Shown here: one piece after another, positions 56,354 through 64,000 of the stretch
Numbering within the stretch: position 1 is the first letter of the stretch
How the letters are laid out: each line of letters starts with the position of its first letter
DNA from: Adiantum capillus-veneris
Taxonomy: Eukaryota > Streptophyta > Polypodiopsida > Polypodiales > Pteridaceae
NCBI GenBank assembly: GCA_014529385.2
Contig: CM043952.1
Coordinates: 57,310,619 to 57,374,618, forward strand
DNA length: 64,000 nucleotides
Direction of reading: 5' to 3'
Notes under the pieces: generated by a model
Database searches by the model: none
Told to the model about the DNA's origin: nothing
What the model saw: the letters and a program-made list of their open reading frames with translations, nothing else
Program-made: the position numbers and the translations under genes

Positions 56354-57061
56354 TGTTAGGAAATAAGACGTAGCTAAATAGATAATTGAGTAGATTACTT
56401 AATGGAGAGAGACAGATTTATATACACGAGATTATAGAGTAGAGAGAGAGAGAGAGAGAGTACACACGATATACGTGGTTCACCCAATGTGGGCTACGTC
56501 CACGGGAAAGCAGCCACTCAATGGCTTTAGCACTTCAAAACAAGAAGTAGTTTACAAAGGGATTATACCCTTAATGGAGCTCCCGCCTTGCTTCACTCTC
56601 ACCACCTCACACTCACCTTGTTGCATCAACTTCACACTATGAAATGAAGAGACAGCCATGTGTGGCCGCCCTTGAGAAGACAAGTCCGCTTTTAAATTCG
56701 GCCACCGGCCACCGGCCATTGACTTACGACCACCGGCCATCGGCCATTGACTTACGACCATCGGCCATTGGCCATTGACTACTGGCCACCGGCCAACCGA
56801 CCGGTTGTTTTCCGACCACTTTCCGGCCGCCGTCCGGCCATAATATTCCGGAGAAAAAGAATATTCCGGCGAAAAAAAAATCTCGGGGGCCTCCGCCCCC
56901 GAGGCCTTTAAAGTTGCCCCTGATTCTTGTCCGTGAAAATTTTGATTTCCGGTGAGTGATTCTCCTTCACACACGATGGCTTCTCCTCATAATGGGGGCC
57001 TTACAAATGTGCGCTTTTACCACAGAAAATTACAAGGGTAAATCAGGCTCCATACTTAACA
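56354..57061 (-). repeat. Element F 3' LTR
   Basis: 708 bp. Compared with the 787-bp partner it lacks about 120 bp (61385-61500 region) and has more copies of the CGGCCATTGACTT-type unit at 56701-56815. Holds a 9-bp stem hairpin (CTCGGGGGC/GCCCCCGAG) at 56882-56903 and a GA run at 56439-56460. Confidence 0.95.
56701..56815. repeat. GGCCATTGACTT minisatellite in element F LTR
   Basis: Four to five imperfect units built from CCACCGGCCA and CGGCCATTGACTTACGACC. Fewer units in the other LTR (61541-61620). Confidence 0.85.
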
Positions 57062-57071
57062 ATCTCCCACG
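57062..57071 (-). other. Polypurine tract of element F
   Basis: Minus strand CGTGGGAGAT abutting the LTR start TGTTAAGTAT. Confidence 0.8.
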
Positions 57072-57121
57072 TGGAGACTGATCTCCAAACCAAACCTGTG
57101 ACTGCTTTCCATTCTGGCTTC

Positions 57122-60100
57122 TTATCCTTGAATGCCGATTGAAGATGAGCAAAAGCTCAAATTCTCCTTGTTGACCACCTTTGTAAACATGTGTGCAGGA
57201 TTTTCAATTGTATGCACCTTTCCTAGCTTTAGTTGTCCCTCTTCCAAAAGAGTGCGTATGAAGTGATATCTCACCTCAATGTGCTTTGTCTTTGAATGAA
57301 AGGCTGAGTTCTTTGCAAGATGGAAAGCGCTTTGGCTATCATTGTACAAGACACAATTGTCTTGTTTGAATCCAAGCTCTTCTAAGAATCTGTGAAGCCA
57401 CAGAATTTCTTTGCTTGCCTCCGTCATTGCTACATATTCTGCTTCCATGGTAGAAAGTGAAACCACTTTCTGCAGCTTTGAAGCCCAGCTTACTGCTGTG
57501 CCTCCAACCGTGAACACATAGCCAGTAGAGCTCCTTCGAGTATCTTTGTCACCTGCCATATCTGCATCAGCATACCCTTTTAGAAAAATATCAGTTCCTC
57601 CAAAATACAAAGCATTTGTTGTTGTCCCTTTTAGATACCTAAGTATCCACTTCACAGCTTGCCAATGCTCTTTACCTGGGTTGTCCATGAACCTACTCAC
57701 AACTCCCACTGCATGTGCAATGTCTGGCCTTGTCCAGACCATAGCATACATTAGAGAACCTACCACTGCAGCATATGGAACTTTAGACATATAGGCTATC
57801 TCCTCTTGTGTCTTTGGACACATATCCTTCGTTAGTTTAAAATGACCAGCCAAAGGTGTAGAAAATGGTTTTGCATTTTGCATTGCAAACCTTTCTAGTA
57901 CCTTCTTGATGTAATCTTCTTGAGATAGCTTTATTGTCTTCTTCGTCCTGTCCCTTGATATTTTCATACCAAGTATCCTCTTTGCAGCACCTAAATCTTT
58001 CATTGAAAAAGATTTGGACACCTCCTCTTTTAGGTCTTTGATGTCCTGCATGTTAGCACTTGCAATCAACATGTCATCAACATACAACATTAGGATGATG
58101 AATTTCCCATCTCCCAAATTCTCCGTGTAGACGCAGTGATCCCAGTTGCATCTTGTGAATCCATGATCCAACATCCATCGATCAAACTTCAAGTACCATT
58201 GTCTTGATGCTTGCTTTAAACCATACAAGCTCTTCTTTAATCTGCAAACCATTTTCTCCTTACCTTTTACTTCATACCCCTTTGGTTGAAGCATGTAGAT
58301 TTCCTCCTCTAAGTCACCGTGAGGGAATGCCGTATTTACATCCATTTGCTCGAGATTTAGATCATGAGCAGCCACAAGGCTTAAGACAAGCCTAATTGAG
58401 TTCATTTTTACAACAGGAGAAAATATTTCATTGAAGTCAATACCTTTCTTTTGAGAAAAACCTTTTACCACAAGCTTAGACTTGTACCTTTTCTTCCCAC
58501 CTTCTTCTTCCTTTAGCTTGTACACCCATTTGTTTTGAAGTGCCCGCCTACCTTTAGGCAACTCAACCAACTCCCATGTTTGGTTGCGATGTAGTGAGTC
58601 CATCTCCACTTGCATGCTCTTCGTCCATTCTTCTTTGGATTCATGTTGCATAGCTTCTTCATATGATTCCGGCTCTCCAGAATCTGAGATCAAGAGATGG
58701 TTGAAGGAAGGAACAAACCTTTCTGGAGGTCTACTTGCTCTTGTAGATCTTCGGGGAAGAGGTTGAGGCTCCTCATTTGGTTGACGTTGTTGCACATTGT
58801 CACCGTTTGCAGTCCTTGAGTCTTCACCGTCCTCAAGCTCCATGTACTCATCACCTGTTTCTATTGTTTGTTTTCTTTCCAAGTAATCTTTGTACATATT
58901 TTTTTCGTTAAAAATTACATCCCTACTCCTTAAGATTTTACCATCTTCAGGATTCCATAGGCGATACCCAAAGTCTCCTTCTCCATAGCCAATGAAGAAA
59001 CACTTTTTGGACTTTGCATCTAACTTTGATCTTAGGCTTCTATCTATGTGCATGAAAGCCTCACACCCAAACACTTTGAGAAATGCATAATTCACTGGTT
59101 TACCTGTCCATGCCTCTTCTGGAACTCCCCCATCCAATGCCGTTGAGGGTGACCGATTGATTAAGTACACAGACGTACTTACAGCTTCCGCCCAAAGCTC
59201 AAGCGGTAGGCCTGCATGTAGCCGCATGCTTCGTGCTCGTTCCATGATTGTCCTGTTCATCCTTTCCAAAATCCCATTTTGTTGAGGTGTCCTTGGGGTT
59301 GTCCTTTGCCTCCGAACGCCATTGCTAGCACAAAAGCTTTCAACAGCTTGGCTGCAATATTCGCCTCCATTGTCGGATCTGAGGCATTTAACCTTGGTAC
59401 CTGTTTCATTCTCCACAAAGGCTTTCCACCTTTGAAATATGGAAAATACATCGGATTTATTCTTCATGACATAAACCCATGTTTTTCTAGTTGCATCGTC
59501 TATGAATGTTACATAGTACAATGAGCCACCAAGTGATGGTGTACTTGCAGGACCCCAAACATCAGAATGAACCAACTCAAGTTTTTTATTTTTTCTTTCA
59601 TTTCCTGATTTTTGAAATTTTACCCTGTTTTGTTTACCATAAACACAATCTTCACAGAACTCTAAGTCCACTTCTTTCAAACCTGGTAGAAGCTTCTTTG
59701 TTTGAAGGATTTGCATTCCTTTGGCACTCATGTGCCCAAGTCGGTAGTGCCACACCGCATTGTCAACTTCTGTAATTGTTGCACAAGCTGAAGGTTGCGT
59801 GCTAACAGTACACAAGTAAAGTGTACCGACTTTTTCACCCTTGGCAACCACCAAAGATCCCTTTGAGATCTTCCACCATTTGTTTCCGAATGCAATGTTG
59901 TGACCTTCATCGTCCAATTGTCCTGTAGAGATCAAATTTTTGCGAAGAGAAGGAACATGCCTAACATCTTTAAGCTTCCATTCATTTTCGTTAGCAGTTT
60001 TGATAGAAACTGTACCTTTGCCGACAATCTCACAAGCTTCATCATCTCCCAAGTATACATACCCAAAATTACCTTTGGTGTAGTCTTGGAAATGTTGCTT

Positions 60101-60778
60101 GTGTGGTGTCGCATGGAATGAAGCCCCGGAATCTACTATCCAGGAATTAGACACATTGTCTAATGAGAGAATTAGAGCATCTTGCTCTACTTTACCTGCC
60201 ACATTGGCCTCCGATGTTGGCTTGTTGTTTTGAGACTCTGTCTCCTTCTTCTTCTTGGACCAGCAATCCTTCTTGAGGTGGCCCTTCTTGCTGCAGTTCC
60301 AACATTCAAGAACTGGCTTTGTGCGTGACTTGCTCCGCCTTGAGCGATCACGACCCTTTTGGTTTTTGAACCTCTCCTTAAGCCTTCCTCTTGTTTCCAC
60401 TGATAGTGCAGCACTTGATGATTCTCCTGTGCTTCTCCTTCTCATTTCCTCGCTTAGGAGAACACCCACAACATCATCAAACTTAAGAGTATTTGTGCCA
60501 GAGATAGAATTACTTACAGCCATCACAAGGCTGTCCCAACTATCCGGTAGAGATGATAGTATAAGGAGAGCTCGCACTTCGTCATCGAAATTGATTTTCA
60601 CTGATCGAAGTTGACTTATGTTTGTGTTAAAGTCATTTAGGTGTTCTGCAACTGAACCATTCTCTACCATCTTTAGATTGATCATGAACAAGCGCTTCAT
60701 AAGAAATACCTTATCGGATGCCGATGGTTTCTCGTAGAAGTCGTCAAGTGACTTCATCAAGTCCTTCGTGGTCTTCAT
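57122..60778 (-). CDS. Element F gag-pol polyprotein
   Basis: 1218 codons counted from 60778. Gag UBN2-like part 1-110, basic region, zinc knuckle CWNCSKKGHLKKDC (159-172), protease IVDSGASFHA (D216), integrase HHCC (H345, H349, C375, C378), D406 (VHSDVWGP), D469 (RSDNGGEY), E505 (PQQNGILERMN) with D-D-35-E spacing, RT (FSPVVKMNSIRLV, SLYGLKQASRQW, YVDDML at 899-902) and RNase H (YADADMAGD, STMEAEYVA, YNDSQSA, SKTKHIEV). One oddity is TAFPHGDL, where the family has TAFLHGDL. The upstream gag start lies in another frame. Looks close to functional. Confidence 0.96.
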   Translation of the reverse strand: MKTTKDLMKSLDDFYEKPSASDKVFLMKRLFMINLKMVENGSVAEHLNDFNTNISQLRSVKINFDDEVRALLILSSLPDSWDSLVMAVSNSISGTNTLKFDDVVGVLLSEEMRRRSTGESSSAALSVETRGRLKERFKNQKGRDRSRRSKSRTKPVLECWNCSKKGHLKKDCWSKKKKETESQNNKPTSEANVAGKVEQDALILSLDNVSNSWIVDSGASFHATPHKQHFQDYTKGNFGYVYLGDDEACEIVGKGTVSIKTANENEWKLKDVRHVPSLRKNLISTGQLDDEGHNIAFGNKWWKISKGSLVVAKGEKVGTLYLCTVSTQPSACATITEVDNAVWHYRLGHMSAKGMQILQTKKLLPGLKEVDLEFCEDCVYGKQNRVKFQKSGNERKNKKLELVHSDVWGPASTPSLGGSLYYVTFIDDATRKTWVYVMKNKSDVFSIFQRWKAFVENETGTKVKCLRSDNGGEYCSQAVESFCASNGVRRQRTTPRTPQQNGILERMNRTIMERARSMRLHAGLPLELWAEAVSTSVYLINRSPSTALDGGVPEEAWTGKPVNYAFLKVFGCEAFMHIDRSLRSKLDAKSKKCFFIGYGEGDFGYRLWNPEDGKILRSRDVIFNEKNMYKDYLERKQTIETGDEYMELEDGEDSRTANGDNVQQRQPNEEPQPLPRRSTRASRPPERFVPSFNHLLISDSGEPESYEEAMQHESKEEWTKSMQVEMDSLHRNQTWELVELPKGRRALQNKWVYKLKEEEGGKKRYKSKLVVKGFSQKKGIDFNEIFSPVVKMNSIRLVLSLVAAHDLNLEQMDVNTAFPHGDLEEEIYMLQPKGYEVKGKEKMVCRLKKSLYGLKQASRQWYLKFDRWMLDHGFTRCNWDHCVYTENLGDGKFIILMLYVDDMLIASANMQDIKDLKEEVSKSFSMKDLGAAKRILGMKISRDRTKKTIKLSQEDYIKKVLERFAMQNAKPFSTPLAGHFKLTKDMCPKTQEEIAYMSKVPYAAVVGSLMYAMVWTRPDIAHAVGVVSRFMDNPGKEHWQAVKWILRYLKGTTTNALYFGGTDIFLKGYADADMAGDKDTRRSSTGYVFTVGGTAVSWASKLQKVVSLSTMEAEYVAMTEASKEILWLHRFLEELGFKQDNCVLYNDSQSAFHLAKNSAFHSKTKHIEVRYHFIRTLLEEGQLKLGKVHTIENPAHMFTKVVNKENLSFCSSSIGIQG

Positions 60779-61002
60779 CTCCGAAAGGCCACCATTGATG
60801 CCAAGCTTAATCGGATTGTTCCCAGTGCCTTTCGATCAAGGACAATCCATGCTTCATCTGCCATTGTTGCGGGCTTCTTCGCAAGACCGCCTAGTGGCAA
60901 ATAGAGGTCCTTCTGGTAGAGATAGTTTTCAATCTGCATCTTCCAATGTTGGTATTTTTTGCCGTTGAACTTCTCAATCTTGAGCTTCCCTTCCTCCGCC
61001 AT
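60775..61002 (-). CDS. Element F gag N-terminus
   Basis: Starts at ATG 61002 (MAEEGKLKIEKF), with NGKKYQHWKMQIENYL and a DRKALGTIRLSL motif typical of copia Gag. Runs out of frame near 60800 and stops at 60775. The main frame starts in the overlap, so a single indel separates the two. Confidence 0.9.
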   Translation of the reverse strand: MAEEGKLKIEKFNGKKYQHWKMQIENYLYQKDLYLPLGGLAKKPATMADEAWIVLDRKALGTIRLSLASMVAFRR

Positions 61003-61057
61003 AACTCCCACTCAATTCAAGGAATCCTTTCCTTGAGATAATTTAGCTACGAGCAAA

Positions 61058-61073
61058 CCTTGCTCTGATACCA
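61058..61073 (-). other. Primer binding site of element F
   Basis: Minus strand TGGTATCAGAGCAAGG, an exact initiator-Met tRNA site, two bases after the LTR. Confidence 0.92.
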
Positions 61074-61075
61074 GT

Positions 61076-61159
61076 TGTTAGGAAATAAGACGTAGCTAAA
61101 TAGATAATTGAGTAGATTAATTAATGGAGAGAGGCAGATTTATATACACGAGATTATAG

Positions 61160-61201
<42 letters not shown>

Positions 61202-61862
61202 ACACGATATACGTGGTTCACCCAATGTGGGCTACGTCCACGGGAAAGCATCCACTCAATGGCTTTAGTACTTCAAAACAAGAAGTAGTTTACAAAGGGA
61301 TTATACCCTTAATGGAGCTCCCGCCTTGCTTCACTCTCACCACCTCACACTCACCTTGTTGCATCAACTTCACACTATGAAATGTGTGTAGAAATGGCCT
61401 CCTTTTATAGGCCAAAAGGGCTGCCCTCTCTTATGAGAGACAGCCATGTGTAGCCGCCCTTGTGCGAATAAGTCCAAATCGGACCCTCCAATCCGCCCAT
61501 GTGTGGCCGCCCTTGAGAAGACAAGTCCGCTTTTGATTTCGGCCACCGGCCATTGAATTCGGCCACCGGCCATTGACTTCCGACCACTGGCCATTGGCCA
61601 TTGACTACCGGCCAACCGATCGGTTGTTTTCCGACCACTTTTCGGCCGCCGTCCGGCCATAATATTCCGGCGAAAAAAAAGTCTCGAGGGCCTCCGCCCC
61701 CGAGGCCTTTAAAGTTGCCCCTGATTCTTGTCCGTGAAAATTTTGGTTTCCGGTGAGTGATTTTCCTTCACGCACGATGGCTTCTCCTCATAATGGGGGC
61801 CTTACAAATGTGCGCTTTTACCACAGAAAATTACAAGGGTAAATCAGGCTCCATACTTAACA
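61076..61862 (-). repeat. Element F 5' LTR
   Basis: 787 bp. Contains a (GA)18 run at 61163-61199, the GGCCATTGA minisatellite and the hairpin at 61683-61704 with one stem mismatch. Confidence 0.95.
61138..61148 (-). promoter_or_regulatory. TATA box of element F 5' LTR
   Basis: Minus strand GTATATAAATC, conserved in the other LTR (56415-56425). A pyrimidine microsatellite lies just upstream on the minus strand. R-U5 would be only about 40 bp. Confidence 0.55.
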
Positions 61863-61867
61863 CTGCC

Positions 61868-61978
61868 TAGCCTCGATCCTCCGCCCAACCTCCCTTTATA
61901 GGTCTTGCCCCTAGGATCCCGTCTCCATTAGCAGCCTGGGCCCGGTCCTTGACCTCCAAGGTGGCCCTTGGCCTGACA
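61868..61978 (-). repeat. G repeat, copy b, part right of element F
   Basis: Continues 56327-56353; ends GGCCTGACA, i.e. TGTCAGGCC on minus. Confidence 0.7.
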
Positions 61979-62914
61979 TTACTCCCCCCTTGGAGAAGCG
62001 TTTTCGTCCTCAAAAACAAGAGTGATGATACACTAATGTTTTCCACAGTGGCATCCTTCATGGATCCATTGTTTGCTTTATCGGAATACCGTTTAGTAGG
62101 AGGTTCAATGAAACCAAGAGTAACATCTTGATTTTCCACATTTTTGTCCATTTGCAACCATCTTGTGTTATCGGTTCCATTCCAATCATAGTGTGTAGAC
62201 TCCATTTAGAACTCACATGAGCATGCTAAACAAGTTATCACAACAAAGATGTACCCGAAAGAGTACCTCTTTTCACTTTCCATGAAAGTAGCTTGCTGAC
62301 ATAACTCATCACCCAAGTTTATGTTCTTGACTTGTTCTCAAATTTCATCAGTAAACAACCCCACTATAACTAGTGTTCAAGGTTGAGAACCTGACTTATA
62401 TATGAAGAGACTAAACCTAGTCGGAAACCTAGTCGAAAACATGCTTTGACTTATGGTTTGCAAGCTCCAAGTAGAGAAATAAATGCTTACTAATTGGATT
62501 GATTGGTGCTAACGTACGCACTTTTCATATCCTTTAGAACAAAATTACACTTTGTAATCTGCCTATCCCCTTGGATAACTGACAGTACTGAGGTGTTTTT
62601 CCCCATGTTTTACAGACAGTCTTCCCATATGACTGGTAAACGGGGATCACAATATCATACTAGATTGCTGAGAAATCAACAATGACATACATAACCATCT
62701 TGGTGAACTTGAAAGATCCACAAGCACCCAACCGAAGCCATGACCTCTATTGGTGATTGGTAGATCCAAACATAACCTCATAGAGATACTTCACATAGAG
62801 TGCAAAATGCTTCATAGCACTAATGTGATGAATATGCATGCCGCTCCAAATCAGCCTTTGCTAAACACTAGGGCCCATAACACTTAGTGTGCAACACCGG
62901 GAGGAGCTTGTTGG
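61979..62914 (-). mobile_element. Internal relic of the G element
   Basis: 61991-61979 on minus is AAGGGGGGAGTAA, a polypurine tract next to the LTR start. Just before it the minus strand reads a GAGGAC-containing pol end, as in plant Ty3 chromoviruses. The rest (to 62914) has no recognisable protein, so most of the element body is gone. Confidence 0.5.
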
Positions 62915-63819
62915 GATTGCCTAGCCTCGATCCTCCACCCAACCTCCCTTTATAGGCCTTACCCCTAGGATCCCGTCTCCATTAGTAGTAGCCAGCCCTT
63001 AGCCCGCGGCCATTAGCAGTGTTTTTTTTTTTGGACACTAACCTTGAAATATTATTCAAGTTTTTGGCAAGAAAATGAATCTAAATTTATGAATTTGGTG
63101 AGCAAAATATTTTAAAATTCAATTTATCGTTTTTTCAACAAAAAATTTAATTTAGACCTTAATTGGTCATTGTTTTCAATATCACATGTAAGGATAAAAG
63201 GAACATCTCTTACAATTTTTTATATAATAGAAAGAAGTGGTTTAAGGAGTGCCACCTAAACTTTTCAAATAAGTATCAATGTCACAACACACCTTATATG
63301 TATTAGGGTTTTACTAGGAACAACATCTTGTTGAGTAGGGTAAGGTCTTTGAAATTTAGATGAAAACTAAATGAGGAAGTGTGAAGATCTCAGACCTCCT
63401 ACATAAAATCTAGTTAATCATGCATAGGTCAATCATAGAAAAGTTAGGAGAGTGAAAAGAAAATTTATTATGATGATAGGAGCCCATTAAAACTCCATGT
63501 AAAAAAATCTTACAACCACATGTAGGCTTTAATATTTTGGGTCCCATGTCATAATGTGATGTGTTTCATCAAACCTACTTGGCCCTCAATCTCCCCTACC
63601 ATCAAGTTCTTTAGTGGGCATATCTTTGGCGACTAGCTACCCCAAAATACAAAACCTTATAGCAAAGTCTAGCGAAAAACATCTTAAGGTCTACACCAAT
63701 GAGAGACAAAAAAAAAATCTCAAAATTTTCAATATTCGCCAAATTGGCAATTTTTAGCCAAAAAAATACAATGGCCGTTAGTCCGGTCCTTGACCTCTAG
63801 GGTGGCCATTGGCTTGACA
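62915..63819 (-). repeat. G repeat, copy c (split by a hAT-like insert)
   Basis: 62915-63016 matches 61864-61935 and 63774-63819 matches 61941-61978. Same orientation as copy b, so b and c could be the two LTRs of one small remnant element. Confidence 0.7.
63017..63773. mobile_element. hAT-like non-autonomous TIR element, 757 bp
   Basis: The left end reads CAGTGTTTTTTT...GGACAC and the right end in reverse CATTGTATTTTTTTGG, so inverted ends of about 15 bp with differences. Flanked by GCCATTAG (63009-63016) and GCCGTTAG (63774-63781), 8 bp with one mismatch. An 8-bp duplication and CA-G/T-TG ends fit the hAT superfamily. AT-rich, no ORF. Lies cleanly within G copy c, which gives the empty site. 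Confidence 0.6.
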
Positions 63820-64000
63820 ATAGTGGAGGAAATGGACACTTAATGTGAGCTTTTGCGGCTATATTAGCTAAGTGCGGGAAGAGGACCATGGAGATTAGAG
63901 TCTTTTGCTTGGGATATAGCCTTTGAGGAGTTGAGGATTTGGTGGAAATGGATTTTGAGAAGAACTGACTATTTTATTTTTGAAGGTGCCAATAAAAAAG
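63820..64000. other. No gene recognised
   Basis: Flank of the G repeat; no feature visible before the window ends. Confidence 0.5.

Larger units (their letters stand above)
56354..61862 (-). mobile_element. Element F: nearly intact Ty1/copia (Tork-like) retrotransposon
   Basis: LTRs 56354-57061 and 61076-61862 with TGTTAGG...TTAACA ends. Perfect target duplication CTGCC at 56349-56353 and 61863-61867. Primer site and polypurine tract in place. One gag-pol frame with a single frameshift near residue 70 of gag. All catalytic residues of protease, integrase, RT and RNase H are seen. The LTRs differ by few substitutions plus indels in repeats. Among the youngest elements in the window. Confidence 0.96.

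Noticed and set aside
61867-62205. 112-codon minus frame
   Set aside because: Mostly spans the G repeat LTR and its flank; no domain and no conservation in copy c.

Overview
The window is nuclear DNA of a land plant with a large, transposon-rich genome. It is almost entirely nested LTR retrotransposons, long CT/GA/CA microsatellites and decayed relics. The only trace of a cellular gene family is a broken PLS-class pentatricopeptide (PPR) stretch, a family typical of land plants. The exact taxon cannot be told from the sequence; a fern or another large-genome plant would fit. I see no intact cellular gene, tRNA, rRNA or CRISPR array.

Layout, with my own element labels. Positions 1-600 hold the 3' end of a Ty3/gypsy relic. 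Element D (minus strand, Athila-like Ty3/gypsy) runs from its polypurine tract at 2599 to 11970. Element A (plus strand, Tat-like Ty3/gypsy) spans 11971-47020, and its left LTR is split at 13480/39728 by element B. Element B (minus strand, 13481-39727, target duplication CCAYC) keeps gag and protease genes but has no reverse transcriptase or integrase. B is itself split twice: by element C (minus, Tat-like, 14682-23397) and by element E (minus, Ty1/copia, 25219-30942, duplication GTTTG). The insertion order is therefore A, then B, then C and E. From 47021 to 55898 there are relics, tandem duplications, microsatellites and the PPR pseudogene. From 55899 on, copies of a short-LTR repeat (G) were hit by element F (minus, Ty1/copia, 56354-61862, duplication CTGCC, nearly intact) and by a 757-bp hAT-like terminal-inverted-repeat element at 63017-63773.

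The most unusual content is in D and B. Both carry, at the 3' end where some plant retroelements have an extra ORF, a second retropepsin-like domain and a region of repeated W-[VI]-x-K modules containing an AQG(Y/F)..GN signature. In D these follow an integrase C-terminus with a helical, charged extension. In B they follow directly on the first protease because the whole RT-RNase H-integrase block is absent. B also carries in its 5' leader an array of about 298-bp repeats centred on the palindrome TCTATCGCGATAGA, whose core recurs in its LTRs.

Nearly every ORF has at least one stop or frameshift. E and F are the youngest: E's LTRs differ at 3 of 229 positions, and F has one frameshift in gag.
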